Shown piece by piece: positions 30,552 to 41,560 of a DNA stretch of 64,000 nt (positions within the stretch are counted from its first letter, which is position 1; each line of letters opens with the position of its first letter). The notes under the pieces are model-generated. The model did no database searches, had not been told where the DNA came from, and was given only the letters and a program-made list of their open reading frames with translations. This DNA is from Cedecea neteri. GTDB taxonomy: Bacteria; Pseudomonadota; Gammaproteobacteria; Enterobacterales; Enterobacteriaceae. The translations under genes were made by a program, and so were the position numbers. The DNA is taken from positions 2,108,001 to 2,172,000 of the forward strand of contig NZ_CP009451.1 in assembly GCF_000757825.1 (NCBI RefSeq), in the 5' to 3' direction.

Positions 30552-31616
30552 ATGAGTAAAGTTGCTTCGATTACCCGCGAATCCTGGATCCTGAATACTT
30601 TTCCTGAGTGGGGCTGCTGGCTTAATGAAGAGATTGAGCAAGAGGTTGTTGCCCCGGGGACATTTGCAATGTGGTGGCTTGGCTGTACGGGAATCTGGTT
30701 AAAATCCCAGGGGGGGGCAAACATCTGCGTGGATTTTTGGTGCGGTACCGGAAAGCAGAGTCACGCTAACCCGTTAATGAAAGCAGGCCATCAGATGCAG
30801 CGCATGGCGGGCGTTAAGAAGCTCCAGCCGAATCTTCGCACGACGCCATTTGTACTCGATCCTTTCGCGATTCGCGAGATCGATGCCGTGCTAGCTACGC
30901 ACGATCACAACGATCATATTGATGTAAACGTTGCCGCTGCCGTCTTGCAAAACTGTGCCACAGACGTGCCTTTTATCGGGCCACAAACCTGCGTGGATAT
31001 CTGGATTAGCTGGGGGGTGCCGCGCGAACGCTGCATCGTAATGAAGCCGGGCGACGTGGTAAAAATAAAAGATACCGAAATCCATGCCCTCGATGCATTT
31101 GACCGTACCGCACTGATTACGCTGCCTGTCGGGCAGAAGGCTGCAGGCATATTGCCCGACGGCATGGATGAACGCGCGGTAAATTATCTCTTCAAAACGC
31201 CAGGGGGAACGCTCTATCACAGCGGGGACTCTCACTACTCTAACTACTACGCGAAGCACGGGAACGAGCACAAAATCGATGTAGCATTAGGTTCCTATGG
31301 CGAGAACCCGCGCGGTATTACTGACAAAATGACCAGTGCCGATATTCTTCGCATGGCCGAATCCCTTAACGCAAAAGTCGTTATCCCTTTTCATCATGAT
31401 ATCTGGTCCAATTTTCAGGCCGACCCACAGGAGATCCGCGTGCTGTGGGAGATGAAAAAAGATCGTTTAAAATACGGCTTTAAGCCGTTCATTTGGCAGG
31501 TAGGCGGCAAATTCACCTGGCCACAGGATAAAGATAACTTTGAATACCACTACCCACGTGGGTTTGATGACTGCTTTATCCTTGAGCCAGATTTGCCGTT
31601 TAAGTCATTCCTGTGA
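30552..31616 (+). CDS. ulaG: L-ascorbate-6-phosphate lactonase UlaG
   Basis: Opens the lactone ring of L-ascorbate 6-phosphate, giving 3-keto-L-gulonate 6-phosphate, the substrate of UlaD. The 354 residues equal E. coli UlaG. The metallo-beta-lactamase-fold metal motif THDHNDHID is at about residues 116-124, and [11 protein letters not shown] lies further on. The ATG is preceded by AGGAG. Transcribed alone, divergent from ulaA, with its own terminator. Confidence 0.97.
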   Translation: MSKVASITRESWILNTFPEWGCWLNEEIEQEVVAPGTFAMWWLGCTGIWLKSQGGANICVDFWCGTGKQSHANPLMKAGHQMQRMAGVKKLQPNLRTTPFVLDPFAIREIDAVLATHDHNDHIDVNVAAAVLQNCATDVPFIGPQTCVDIWISWGVPRERCIVMKPGDVVKIKDTEIHALDAFDRTALITLPVGQKAAGILPDGMDERAVNYLFKTPGGTLYHSGDSHYSNYYAKHGNEHKIDVALGSYGENPRGITDKMTSADILRMAESLNAKVVIPFHHDIWSNFQADPQEIRVLWEMKKDRLKYGFKPFIWQVGGKFTWPQDKDNFEYHYPRGFDDCFILEPDLPFKSFL

Positions 31617-31620
31617 TGCA

Positions 31621-31646
31621 AAGCCGGACACAGGTCCGGCTTTTTC
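31621..31646 (+). terminator. Terminator after ulaG
   Basis: Perfect 9-bp stem AAGCCGGAC/GTCCGGCTT with loop ACAG, followed by a T run, five bases past the ulaG stop. Confidence 0.92.
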
Positions 31647-31715
31647 GTTTATCCATAGGTATTTCAAACATTTTCAAATATCATCTTTCTCTATCATCTC
31701 TCATCGGAACTACGC

Positions 31716-32471
31716 ATGACAGAAGCACAGCGCCACCAGATCTTGCTCGATCTGCTACAGCAATCCGGGTTTATTACGGTTGAACAGGCAATTGAACGTC
31801 TGGGCGTTTCTCCCGCAACCGCGAGGAGGGACATTAACAAGCTTGATGAGAGCGGCAAACTGAAGAAAGTTCGCAACGGCGCAGAGGCGATTACCCAGCA
31901 ACGCCCGCGCTGGACGCCGATGAATATTCATCTGGCTCAGAATCACGATGAAAAAATACGCATCGCCAACGCCGCATCGCAGTTGGTGAATCCCGGAGAA
32001 AGCGTGGTTATTAACTGCGGATCCACAGCGTTCTTACTCGGCCAACAGATTTGCGGTAAACCGGTACAAATCATCACCAATTACTTACCGCTGGCAAATT
32101 ATCTTATCGAGCAGGAGCACGACAGCGTGGTCATCATGGGCGGCCAGTACAATAAGAGCCACTCGATTACGCTCGGCCCGCAGGAGAGTGAAACGTCGCT
32201 GTACGCAGGACACTGGATGTTCACCAGCGGCAAAGGACTTACCGCTGAAGGACTCTATAAAACCGATATGCTTACCGCTATGGCGGAGCAGAAAATGCTC
32301 AGCGTAGTGGGGAAACTTGCCGTACTAGTCGATAGCAGTAAAGTGGGGCAACGGGCTGGTATGCTCTTTAGCCGTGCAGACCAGATAGACCTGGTCATTA
32401 CCGGCAAGCAGGCCGACCCTGAAGTCGTAAAAAAACTTCAGGATCGTGGTGTGAAAATGATGCTGGTCTAG
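31716..32471 (+). CDS. ulaR: UlaR, DeoR-family repressor of the ula regulon
   Basis: A 251-residue repressor, the same length as E. coli UlaR. The N-terminal DeoR helix-turn-helix is at about residues 18-45 ([24 protein letters not shown]), and the C-terminal sugar-phosphate-sensing domain shows [11 protein letters not shown]. In E. coli L-ascorbate 6-phosphate releases it from DNA. It follows ulaG after a terminator and ends 2 bp from the convergent yjfP. Confidence 0.96.
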   Translation: MTEAQRHQILLDLLQQSGFITVEQAIERLGVSPATARRDINKLDESGKLKKVRNGAEAITQQRPRWTPMNIHLAQNHDEKIRIANAASQLVNPGESVVINCGSTAFLLGQQICGKPVQIITNYLPLANYLIEQEHDSVVIMGGQYNKSHSITLGPQESETSLYAGHWMFTSGKGLTAEGLYKTDMLTAMAEQKMLSVVGKLAVLVDSSKVGQRAGMLFSRADQIDLVITGKQADPEVVKKLQDRGVKMMLV

Positions 32472-32473
32472 CG

Positions 32474-33202
32474 TTAGAGGTACCGGGCAAAAAACTGGCT
32501 TGTTGTTTCTAACGCCTCGGGCGTGATGCGATGCCTGACGCCCGTCTCCCATACGCAGGTCAGATTTTTATCCAGCCTGTTATCCGCCAGCGCCCGCTGC
32601 AGTTTGAACGTTTCTACGGCTGGCACAACGTCATCATCCTCTCCGTGCCACAACAACAGCGGCCTGTCGCCCAGCTGCTCAAGCTGTTTACCGACGTCGT
32701 AATCCACCAGCCCGGCAATCACCTTTTCACGCACGTCGACCGGTGGCGGAAACAGCGTTTGTGCCAGCGTCGCAAAATAACCTGAGCCCATCAGACTGGC
32801 GACGCAGCGCACTTCAGGATGACGCGCCATAACCCCCAGCGCCGTCATTCCTCCCATTGAAGCTCCGCCCACCGCAAGCCTGCCGTCGGCAACGCCATCC
32901 GTCTTTAGCAGCGCCTGATAAAGAGCCGGGAACTCATCAATACTGTTTTTTAAAATCGGCCAAAACTGCTGCAGGCGAGTATGAGCATCGCCGCTGTAGC
33001 GGGCCCCGTGGTCGAGAGCATCCGGCATAACAACGCGAAATCCCTGCTGTGCCAGCGCCACCGCAAAATAGCTGTACACCAGCTTTGAGGAGGTAAAACC
33101 GTGGTAGAAGATAACCGTAGGCAGCGGGGATTGTTTCATCCCGGTCGGTACCGCATGCAAAACTTCTACGTCGGCTAACCGCTCATTATAAATTTCGATC
33201 AT
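32474..33202 (-). CDS. yjfP: YjfP, alpha/beta-hydrolase esterase
   Basis: A 242-residue cytoplasmic esterase (E. coli YjfP 249) of the dienelactone-hydrolase-like group. The nucleophile elbow GASMG has Ser115, the acid is in HGEDDD (about 187-191), and His224 in GVRHRIT is the likely base; YHGF at 33-36 forms the oxyanion region. The E. coli enzyme acts on short-chain esters; the natural substrate is unknown. Convergent with ulaR and divergent from bsmA. Confidence 0.93.
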   Translation of the reverse strand: MIEIYNERLADVEVLHAVPTGMKQSPLPTVIFYHGFTSSKLVYSYFAVALAQQGFRVVMPDALDHGARYSGDAHTRLQQFWPILKNSIDEFPALYQALLKTDGVADGRLAVGGASMGGMTALGVMARHPEVRCVASLMGSGYFATLAQTLFPPPVDVREKVIAGLVDYDVGKQLEQLGDRPLLLWHGEDDDVVPAVETFKLQRALADNRLDKNLTCVWETGVRHRITPEALETTSQFFARYL

Positions 33203-33368
33203 CTACTCTTCTCCTACGGTGAAATATCAGGGAAAGTAACGCAGGTTAGTGATTATTGTAACGATGAGATCTAGTTATCGATTTTCATTCGAAAGTCAGC
33301 GAAAAGCGCGCCTGAGATAACAAATCGGGAACATACCCCCTTTTCAGGGCCAAACCCGGAACTACACT

Positions 33369-33708
33369 ATGACTGTCAAGAAACGAGAAACCATCATGCT
33401 ACGGCTATCTGTGCTATTTATGGCGGCGCTACTCAGCGCCTGCAGCGTACTTCAGCGTACTTCAGGGTACGCCGCAGCCCGCCCCGCCGCTGAAGAATTA
33501 CCCGCAGGAAATACAGCGCCCTCAGACTGCGGAGTTAACAAAAATAGGCACAGTGACCGCCGTAGTACGCGGCTCTCCAATGGACTCAGAAGCCATTATT
33601 AAGAAGAAAGCCGCAGCAGCAAAAGCCGATTATTATCTCATCGTGATGAACGATGAAACGGTCATACCGGGCCAGTGGTACGCACAGGCTATTTTGTATC
33701 GAAAATAG
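33369..33708 (+). pseudogene. bsmA: BsmA biofilm-stress lipoprotein, disrupted by a 10-bp tandem duplication
   Basis: BsmA (YjfO) is a DUF1471 lipoprotein linked to stress tolerance and biofilm in E. coli. The frame starts MTVKKRETIM, has a lipobox LLSAC at about residues 21-25, then goes out of family and stops at 33602. CAGCGTACTT occurs twice in tandem at 33443-33462. Removing one copy restores one open frame (CSVLQGTPQPAPP to a VVRGSP and AAAAKADYYLIVMNDETVIPG-type domain, ending AQAILYRK) of exactly 109 residues, the E. coli length, with the stop at 33706-33708. The rest of the gene looks undamaged, so the lesion is recent or reversible. Confidence 0.9.
33443..33465 (+). repeat. 10-bp tandem duplication inside bsmA
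   Basis: CAGCGTACTT at 33443-33452 and 33453-33462, followed by CAG. Ten is not a multiple of three, so the second copy shifts the bsmA frame. Confidence 0.95.
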
Positions 33709-33865
33709 CCCGCCCCGATAGCCGTTATTTATTGATATTTACACAGCTTTTCGCCGCTTGATCGTTTCTTATGCACAATGGACCTCGCCCTCAGGAAGTG
33801 AGGTCAGCTTTAAGTTAGCGAAGGACTGCCCTGTGACTTCGGGGTAAATTGATAAGGAACTGACA

Positions 33866-34141
33866 ATGAAACGATCTCTTGCCTTAACTACACTGCTGTT
33901 ATCTGTTGGCCTTATTCCGACTCTGGCGCAGTCCGCCGAGTTTGCCAGCGCGGATTGCGTGACAGGCCTGAACGAAATCGGATTAATTTCGGTGAATGAT
34001 ATTGCCGGCAGCCCGCAGGACGTCGAGCGCATGATCGCGCTGAAAGCTGACGAGCAGGGTGCTTCCTGGTACCGCATTATTCAGATGCAGGAAAACTCTC
34101 TGCCCGATAGCTGGCGGGCGCAGGCCATCCTCTACGCCTGA
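33866..34141 (+). CDS. yjfN: YjfN, periplasmic DUF1471 protein
   Basis: A 91-residue exported protein equal in length to E. coli YjfN, with a signal peptide (MKRSLALTTLLLSVGLIPTLAQSA) and a YhcN/BhsA-type DUF1471 domain (GLNEIGLISVNDIAGSPQDVE to QAILYA). E. coli YjfN has been reported to stimulate the periplasmic protease DegP; that role is carried over here only by homology. AAGGA lies upstream of the ATG. It follows bsmA on the same strand and ends 15 bp from the convergent aidB. Confidence 0.92.
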   Translation: MKRSLALTTLLLSVGLIPTLAQSAEFASADCVTGLNEIGLISVNDIAGSPQDVERMIALKADEQGASWYRIIQMQENSLPDSWRAQAILYA

Positions 34142-34156
34142 TGGCCCACCTTCTTA

Positions 34157-35791
34157 TTAAGCCACACCTCCCGTTGCCCGCAGCAGCACATCACTGATGA
34201 CCTGCTCGGGCAAAAGCGATTCTCCCCTATCGTCCAGCATCATTCGGCACCAGGCTTCGGCTGCGGGTGGTGAAAGAAATTTAAGTAATTGTGCTCCACA
34301 GGCAAGATTAGCCAATTGATGGGTGATTTCTCTGCCCCGTTCTTCCTGCTGCTTACGCAAACGCTGCTGTAGCTGTCGCCAGCTGCGATCGAAGTGCCTG
34401 TTTTGCCCTCTGACCTCATCAAATTCGGCGTGCAGCATCTCCATCACCGCGGGCTGTTTGGCCAGCACGCGCAGCACATCAAGACTCATGATATTGCCCG
34501 AACCTTCCCAAATGCTGTTTACCGGCATTTCGCGATACAGTCTCGGCAGCTCGCTCTCTTCGCAGTAGCCCACTCCGCCCAGGACTTCCATCGCTTCAGC
34601 CACAAAAGGAATACCTGCTTTGCAGAGGCTGAATTTTGCTGCCGGGGTAAACAAGCGGCTGTAGGCCAGTTGCTGAGCGTCACCAGGCGACTCCCACGCT
34701 CGCGCAAGGCGGAAAAGAAATGCCGTCTGGCCTTCAAGCTGAAGCGCCATTTTCCCCAGTAGCTGGCGCATCATCGGCTGCTCGATAAGCGTCTTGCCAA
34801 AGGCCTGCCGCTGGAGGGCGTGACACAAGGCCACCGACAACGCACGCCGCATCAGGCCGTGGCTGCCGAGCGCACAGTCGAAGCGGGTAAATCCGCCCAT
34901 TTTCAGGATATGGCGTACCCCCTCACCTTCCTCACCAATAAGCCAGGCGGTGGCATCGCAAAACTCGGCTTCACTGCTGGCGTTTGAACGGTTACCGAGC
35001 TTGTCTTTCAGCCGCTCAAGGCGAACGGCATTGCGCTGGCCGTCCGGCAGAAAATGCGGCAGGAAGAAGCACGACAGCCCTCCCTTAGCCTGAGCAAGGA
35101 CGAGGTGCGCATCGCTTTGCGGGACGGAGAAAAACCATTTGTGCCCCACCAGCCGGTAAGCTTCACCAGAACCTCTGCCTGCCAGCGGCTCGGCGCGCGT
35201 GGTGTTACTCAGCACGTCAGAACCTCCCTGCTTCTCGGTCATCCCCATACCAATCAGCAGGCCACGCTTTTGCCCACCGGGCAGCAGATGCGCATCATAG
35301 CGATCGCTGAGCAGCGGCTTGCGCCAGGCGTCAAAGGCTTTGGGTAAATGCTGCAGCAGCAACGGCGTTGCGCCGAAGGTCATGGTGATCGGGCAAAGCG
35401 TTCCCGCCTCAACTTGAGCGTGCTGAATGAACCGGGCAGCACGAGCGACAAAAGCGCCCTGCCGCGCATCTTCCTGCCAGGCAAGATTGTGAACTCGATT
35501 TGCAAAAAGCCCCTGCATCAGCAGGTGCCAGGCGGGATGGAAGCGAACATCGTCCAGCCGTTCGCCGTTAGCGTCAAAGCGCAGTAGCTCAGGCGGATTG
35601 ACGTTTGCCAGCCTGCCCAGCTCCAGAGATTCTGCAGAACCCAGTTGCTGGCCGATGCTGGCCAGAAGCTCAACGTCCCAACCTGCGCCTTCGCGGCTCA
35701 CGGCTTCTCGCAGCGGAATATCTGAAAGAAAAAGATTGCTGTTGCTGAGGGGTATGGGTTGATTAAAAACGGTGTGAGTTTGCCAGCGCAT
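34157..35791 (-). CDS. aidB: AidB, acyl-CoA-dehydrogenase-like DNA-alkylation-response protein
   Basis: An FAD-binding flavoprotein induced with the adaptive response to alkylating agents and thought to shield DNA. The 544 residues (E. coli 541) keep the acyl-CoA dehydrogenase fold (GMTEKQGGSDV, GHKWFFSVPQSDAHLVLAQ, EVLGGVGYCEESELPRLYRE). The start MRWQTHTVFNQ at 35791 follows GGAGGG; a 24-codon in-frame extension was rejected. Ada control is known in E. coli; I did not verify an Ada box. It lies downstream of rlmB on the same strand with a terminator between. Confidence 0.95.
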   Translation of the reverse strand: MRWQTHTVFNQPIPLSNSNLFLSDIPLREAVSREGAGWDVELLASIGQQLGSAESLELGRLANVNPPELLRFDANGERLDDVRFHPAWHLLMQGLFANRVHNLAWQEDARQGAFVARAARFIQHAQVEAGTLCPITMTFGATPLLLQHLPKAFDAWRKPLLSDRYDAHLLPGGQKRGLLIGMGMTEKQGGSDVLSNTTRAEPLAGRGSGEAYRLVGHKWFFSVPQSDAHLVLAQAKGGLSCFFLPHFLPDGQRNAVRLERLKDKLGNRSNASSEAEFCDATAWLIGEEGEGVRHILKMGGFTRFDCALGSHGLMRRALSVALCHALQRQAFGKTLIEQPMMRQLLGKMALQLEGQTAFLFRLARAWESPGDAQQLAYSRLFTPAAKFSLCKAGIPFVAEAMEVLGGVGYCEESELPRLYREMPVNSIWEGSGNIMSLDVLRVLAKQPAVMEMLHAEFDEVRGQNRHFDRSWRQLQQRLRKQQEERGREITHQLANLACGAQLLKFLSPPAAEAWCRMMLDDRGESLLPEQVISDVLLRATGGVA

Positions 35792-35860
35792 CCTGTGCCC
35801 TCCATCTGTGGCAATGCCATTAAGTATGGACGGAGATGCGGGTTCTGCGCGGAGGGGGAT

Positions 35861-35884
35861 CACAAACGGGGTGTTTCCACCCCG
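35861..35884 (-). terminator. Terminator after rlmB
   Basis: Stem CGGGGTG/CACCCCG (35867-35873 and 35878-35884) with a four-base loop. On the minus strand it is followed by TTTGTG, a short T run, between rlmB and aidB. Confidence 0.7.
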
Positions 35885-35899
35885 CAGAGATAACGCTAA

Positions 35900-36631
35900 T
35901 TAACCGCGCTGACGCACGATTTCGAACAGGCAAACGCCGGTAGCGACGGAAACGTTCAGGGAAGAAACGGTCCCGGCCATTGGGATGCTGACCAGCTCAT
36001 CACAGTGCTCGCGAGTCAGGCGGCGCATGCCTTCGCCTTCTGCACCCATCACCAGCGCCATTGGGCCGGTGAATTTGCTCTGAAACAGAGTGTGGTCCGC
36101 TTCACCGGCGGTGCCGACGATCCAGACGTTCTCTTCCTGCAGCAGGCGCATGGTGCGGGCCAGGTTGGTCACGCGGATAAGCGGAACGTTCTCCGCCGCG
36201 CCACAGGCCACTTTTTTCGCCGTCGCGTTCAGCTGTGCGGAACGATCCTTTGGCACGATAACCGCATGAACCCCGGCAGCGTCTGCGCTACGCAGGCAGG
36301 CCCCGAGATTATGTGGATCGGTTACGCCGTCTAAGATCAGCAGGAATGGACGTTCGTGCTCGGCAATCAGATCGGGCAGATCGTTTTCCTGATACTGGCG
36401 GCCCGGCTTCACGCGGGCGATGATACCCTGGTGTACCGCGCCCTCGGCCTTCTCGTCGAGCCACTGGCGGTTTGCCACCTGCACCGGGATCCCCTGCGCT
36501 TCAACAGCGTGGATCAGCGGCAGCAGGCGCTTGTCTTCGCGACCTTTCAGGATAAAGACTTCCTGAAAACGCTGCGGAGCACGTTCAAGCAGGGCCTGGA
36601 CGGCGTGAATGCCGTAAATAATTTCACTCAT
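35900..36631 (-). CDS. rlmB: 23S rRNA (guanosine-2251-2'-O)-methyltransferase RlmB
   Basis: SPOUT-class enzyme that methylates the ribose of G2251 in the peptidyl-transferase P loop of 23S rRNA using S-adenosylmethionine. The 243 residues equal E. coli RlmB. An N-terminal substrate-binding domain ([20 protein letters not shown]) is followed by the knotted SpoU domain with [35 protein letters not shown] and [18 protein letters not shown]. Start chosen at 36631; three codons upstream are not conserved. It is in the nsrR-rnr-rlmB group. Confidence 0.97.
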   Translation of the reverse strand: MSEIIYGIHAVQALLERAPQRFQEVFILKGREDKRLLPLIHAVEAQGIPVQVANRQWLDEKAEGAVHQGIIARVKPGRQYQENDLPDLIAEHERPFLLILDGVTDPHNLGACLRSADAAGVHAVIVPKDRSAQLNATAKKVACGAAENVPLIRVTNLARTMRLLQEENVWIVGTAGEADHTLFQSKFTGPMALVMGAEGEGMRRLTREHCDELVSIPMAGTVSSLNVSVATGVCLFEIVRQRG

Positions 36632-36692
36632 CGATATCACTCATTGCGGACGAGGGTTCGCCCGTGTTGGTTTGTTCATGGTCTGGATTTAG

Positions 36693-36806
36693 CCCCTCAC
36701 CCCGCCCCTCTCCCCAAAGGGGCGAGGGGGAAAACGATAAAAGAATACACTATCGTTCTGTTTGCCCCCTATCCCTTTGCGGGAGGGACTACGTCAGGGT
36801 GAGGGT
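36693..36806. repeat. Palindromic intergenic element between rnr and rlmB (MITE-like)
   Basis: The roughly 114-bp spacer is symmetrical. Outer arms CCCTCACCC (36694-36702) and GGGTGAGGG (36797-36805) are perfect inverted copies. Inside are a GC-rich hairpin (36705-36730), a central perfect inverted repeat AACGATA/TATCGTT (36733-36739 and 36751-36757) and a second GC-rich hairpin (36764-36787). Non-coding repeats with CCCTCACCC-type ends are scattered through enterobacterial genomes. It lies between co-directional genes and would fold in the rnr-rlmB transcript. Confidence 0.7.
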
Positions 36807-36810
36807 AATA

Positions 36811-39258
36811 TCAGCTTGCCTGCTTTTTCGCGGCGCGCTTCGCCTTCGTTGCTGCCGCTATTTTACGGGTTTTGTCCGACGGCGCTTTGGCTTTCTTCGG
36901 TTTCTTTCCAGCTTTCTCTTTCTTCGCTTTCGCGCCGTCTTTCTCTTTGCGGAAAGCATTGTCCGGCTCGAAGTTTACGCGTTTGCCAGCCTGGCGGCGC
37001 TTAGACGGCGCCCCACCATTTCCGCCTCGCTTCGCTTTGTCTTTTGCCGTTTTACCTTCGCCACGCGGCGCACGTGAGCTTGAGATCAGCGCGAAGTCGA
37101 TTTTACGCTCGTCCATGTGGACGGCTTCCACCCGAACCTCGACGCGGTCACCCAGACGGTAAGTCTGCCCGCCGGATTCGCCAATCAGGCGCTGACCAAT
37201 CTGGTCAAAGCGATAATAGTCGTTATCCAGCGTTGAGACGTGAACCAGCCCGTCGATGAACAGGTCATCCAGGCGTACGAAGAAGCCGAAGCCGGTTACG
37301 CTGGCAATAATGCCGTTGAATACCTGGCCCACCTGATCCTGCATGAAGTCGCACTTCAGCCAGTCCGCTACGTCGCGAGTCGCTTCGTCGGCGCGGCGTT
37401 CGGTCATCGAGCAGTGCTGACCCAGCTGCAGCATTTCTTCCATGCTGTAGTGCCAGCCGCCGGATTCGGTGCTGTTCCCGGTATGCCCCTGTTCTTTCGC
37501 CAACAGGTATTTAATGGCGCGGTGCAGCGACAGATCCGGGTAGCGACGAATTGGCGAGGTAAAGTGCGCATAGGACTGCAGCGCCAGGCCGAAGTGGCCG
37601 CGGTTTTCCGGATCGTAGATAGCCTGCTTCATCGAGCGCAGCAGCATAGTTTGCAGCATCTCGTGGTCAGGGCGATCGGCGATGGACGCCAGCAGATCGG
37701 CGTAATCACGCGGTTCTGGCTTCTGCCCGCCCGGTAATTCAAGACCCAGCTCCGCCAGTACCGAACGGAATGCGGTGATCGCATCGTTGCTCGGACGATC
37801 GTGATCGCGGAACAGCGCTGGCTCGTTGTTCTTCTCAACGAAGCGCGCCGCCGAGATATTGGCGAGGATCATGCACTCTTCGATTAGCTTGTGCGCATCG
37901 TTACGCACGGTCTGTTCGACGCGCTCAATGCGGCGCTCTGCGTTGAAGATAAACTTCGCTTCTTCGCTCTCGAAGGAAATACCGCCGCGCTGGGCACGGG
38001 AAACTTCCAGCACTTTGTAGAGGTTATGCAGCTCTTCGATGTGCTTAACCAGCGGCGCATACTGCTCGCGCAGCTCCTGGTCGCCCTGCAGCATATGCCA
38101 GACCTTGGTATAGGTCAGGCGAGCGTGAGAGCTCATCACCGCTTCATAGAATTTGTAGCCGGTCAGACGCCCTGCTGCGGAGATGGTCATCTCGCAAACC
38201 ATACACAGGCGATCCACCTGCGGGTTCAGGGAACACAGGCCGTTTGAAAGCACTTCCGGCAGCATTGGAACCACCTGCGACGGGAAGTAAACCGAAGTCC
38301 CACGGTTGCGGGCTTCGTTATCCAGCGCCGTTGGCGGACGAACGTAGTAGCTTACGTCGGCAATGGCAACCCACAGGCGCCAGCCGCCGCCGCGTTTTTT
38401 CTCGCAGAATACGGCATCATCGAAGTCTCGGGCATCTTCACCATCGATGGTCATCAGCGGTAAGTCGCGCAGGTCGACGCGGCCCACTTTGGCCTCTTCC
38501 GGCACTTCTTCTTTCAGATTTGCGACCTGGGCTTCAACCTCTTTCGGCCAGACGTACGGAATTTCATGAGTACGCAGCGCCATATCCACGGCCATGCCGG
38601 TGCCCATATTGTCACCGAGCACTTCAACAATCTTGCCGATAGCCTTTGTGCGACGGGTCGGGCGCTGGGTCAGCTCAACCACTACCACAAAGCCCATACG
38701 GGCACCCATTAGCTCTTCAGGCGGGATCAGGATGTCGAAGCTCAGGCGGCTGTCGTCAGGCACCACAAAACCAATGCCCGCATCGGTAAAGTAGCGGCCT
38801 ACGATTTGACCGGTTCTTGGCTCCAGTACGCGCACAATACGCGCTTCACGGCGGCCTTTACGATCGGCACCGAGCGGCTGTGCCAGCACCAGGTCGCCGT
38901 GCATGCACATCTTCATCTGTTCGGATGAAAGGTAGAGGTCGTCTTTACGGCCTTCTACGCGCAGGAAACCAAACCCGTCACGGTGGCCAATAACTTTGCC
39001 TTTCAGCAGATCGAGGCGTTCCGGCAGCGCGTAGCACTGGCGGCGGGTAAAGACCAGTTGACCGTCACGCTCCATCGCGCGCAGGCGTCGACGTAAAGCT
39101 TCAATCTGTTCTTCACCGGAGATTTTTAGTTCTTCCGCCAGCTCATCGCGGCTGGCAGGTTTTTCACGTTTTGAAAGGTGATCGAGAATAAACTCCCGGC
39201 TTGGGATCGGGTTTTCGTATTTTTCGGCTTCTCGTTCCTGAAAAGGATCTTTTGACAT
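36811..39258 (-). CDS. rnr: Exoribonuclease R (RNase R)
   Basis: A 3'-to-5' exoribonuclease that degrades structured RNA and works in rRNA quality control, cold adaptation and with tmRNA. The 815 residues (E. coli 813) show an N-terminal helix-turn-helix, two cold-shock domains, the RNB catalytic domain ([17 protein letters not shown] with the metal-binding aspartates; [11 protein letters not shown]), an S1 domain (about 640-725) and a lysine-rich tail ([16 protein letters not shown]) that opens duplexes. The start [10 protein letters not shown] at 39258 replaces an eight-codon extension. It lies 38 bp after nsrR and shares its operon. Confidence 0.97.
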   Translation of the reverse strand: MSKDPFQEREAEKYENPIPSREFILDHLSKREKPASRDELAEELKISGEEQIEALRRRLRAMERDGQLVFTRRQCYALPERLDLLKGKVIGHRDGFGFLRVEGRKDDLYLSSEQMKMCMHGDLVLAQPLGADRKGRREARIVRVLEPRTGQIVGRYFTDAGIGFVVPDDSRLSFDILIPPEELMGARMGFVVVVELTQRPTRRTKAIGKIVEVLGDNMGTGMAVDMALRTHEIPYVWPKEVEAQVANLKEEVPEEAKVGRVDLRDLPLMTIDGEDARDFDDAVFCEKKRGGGWRLWVAIADVSYYVRPPTALDNEARNRGTSVYFPSQVVPMLPEVLSNGLCSLNPQVDRLCMVCEMTISAAGRLTGYKFYEAVMSSHARLTYTKVWHMLQGDQELREQYAPLVKHIEELHNLYKVLEVSRAQRGGISFESEEAKFIFNAERRIERVEQTVRNDAHKLIEECMILANISAARFVEKNNEPALFRDHDRPSNDAITAFRSVLAELGLELPGGQKPEPRDYADLLASIADRPDHEMLQTMLLRSMKQAIYDPENRGHFGLALQSYAHFTSPIRRYPDLSLHRAIKYLLAKEQGHTGNSTESGGWHYSMEEMLQLGQHCSMTERRADEATRDVADWLKCDFMQDQVGQVFNGIIASVTGFGFFVRLDDLFIDGLVHVSTLDNDYYRFDQIGQRLIGESGGQTYRLGDRVEVRVEAVHMDERKIDFALISSSRAPRGEGKTAKDKAKRGGNGGAPSKRRQAGKRVNFEPDNAFRKEKDGAKAKKEKAGKKPKKAKAPSDKTRKIAAATKAKRAAKKQAS

Positions 39259-39296
39259 TTCGGGTCCTCCGTTGTCATCCACAAATGGAATAATAG

Positions 39297-39722
39297 TTAC
39301 TCCACCAGCAGTAATTTGTAGAGCGGTTGGTTTTGGTCCACCAGATCGGCCAGCGTATGCTTATCCAGTTCCTGTAGGAAACTTTGCACCGCCTCAGCCA
39401 AAGCCTGTTTCAGTCGGCAGGCAGGGGTGATATGACAAAACTCACTGCTACAGTTCACCAATGAGAGCGGCTCCAGCTCACGCACCACGTCGCCAATGCG
39501 GATCGTGCCCGCAGGCTTACCAAGGCGGATGCCGCCGTTTTTTCCTCGCACGGCCATAACATAGCCCGCGCGGCTGAGTTGATTGATGATTTTCACCATA
39601 TGATTACGGGACACACCGTACACCTCTGTCACTTCAGAGATATTGGTCATTCTTCCTTCTGGAAGAGAAGCCATATAAATCAAAGCACGTAAACCGTAAT
39701 CAGTAAAACTCGTTAACTGCAC
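39297..39722 (-). CDS. nsrR: NsrR, nitric-oxide-sensing Rrf2-family repressor
   Basis: Binds an iron-sulfur cluster that nitric oxide destroys, lifting repression of NO-defence genes. The 141 residues equal E. coli NsrR. The winged helix (about 1-60, [22 protein letters not shown]) and all three cluster cysteines, Cys91, Cys96 and Cys102 ([13 protein letters not shown]), are present. The start is GTG at 39722 before CAGTTAACG, after GAGG; an upstream 12-codon extension is unlike the family. First gene of nsrR-rnr-rlmB. Its target ytfE, with a clear operator, is 20 kb away in this window. Confidence 0.97.
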   Translation of the reverse strand: MQLTSFTDYGLRALIYMASLPEGRMTNISEVTEVYGVSRNHMVKIINQLSRAGYVMAVRGKNGGIRLGKPAGTIRIGDVVRELEPLSLVNCSSEFCHITPACRLKQALAEAVQSFLQELDKHTLADLVDQNQPLYKLLLVE

Positions 39723-39868
39723 ATCAACCTCATGGGTGGGAGGGGAAACGCTTTGCACAAGGCAAGTTGCACCTTAAAGCAGGTACATATTGATGATAAA
39801 CCAGCCATATGGTTGCCAGCTAATTTATTTGATTGGAATGATGAATAAAGCGGCGGGGAGAAAGCAAT

Positions 39869-39892
39869 ACGGGGTGTGATACCACACCCCGT
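39869..39892. terminator. Stem-loop after purA
   Basis: Perfect 10-bp stem ACGGGGTGTG/CACACCCCGT with a four-base loop, 8 bases past the purA stop. There is no long T run after it on the minus strand, so it may be a weak terminator or an mRNA-stabilising hairpin. Confidence 0.65.
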
Positions 39893-39899
39893 CACATCA

Positions 39900-41201
<1,302 letters not shown>

Positions 41202-41300
41202 TCAAAATCACCGTTTGCTTAAAAAAGGATTCTACCATCGGTTTCCCAGATGAACAGCCCTTTTAGTATACAAAATAGGTTTCTGCCGGATAAATTTCGC

Positions 41301-41498
41301 TCAGCTGCTGGCGCGACTCAACATGTAGTAGATAACGATGCCCGCAACCACAAGACCGCCGCCAAAACGACGAAGCAATGTGTCCGGTAATTGAGCCATG
41401 GCCAGAATCATGCGCCGCCAGATGCGTGGATAAAGCATGGGGCCTAGCCCTTCGAGCACTAACACCAGGGCAAGCGCCAGCCAAATTGTAGAATTCAT
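41301..41498 (-). CDS. yjeT: YjeT, small DUF2065 inner-membrane protein
   Basis: A 65-residue membrane protein, equal in length to E. coli YjeT, with two hydrophobic helices (MNSTIWLALALVLVLEGLGP and GGGLVVAGIVIYYML). The function is unknown. In other genera it follows hflC in the same cluster; here a terminator separates the two. Start at 41498; an in-frame ATG two codons upstream is possible. Confidence 0.92.
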   Translation of the reverse strand: MNSTIWLALALVLVLEGLGPMLYPRIWRRMILAMAQLPDTLLRRFGGGLVVAGIVIYYMLSRASS

Positions 41499-41514
41499 AA
41501 TCATCCTTTACGGG

Positions 41515-41545
41515 CATAAAAAAAGAGCCGGTAAACCGGCTCTTT
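41515..41545 (-). terminator. Terminator after hflC
   Basis: Perfect 10-bp stem AAAGAGCCGG/CCGGCTCTTT (41522-41531 and 41536-41545). On the minus strand it ends in a run of seven T residues, 15 bases past the hflC stop. Confidence 0.93.
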
Positions 41546-41560
41546 GATAATACTCAGCGA

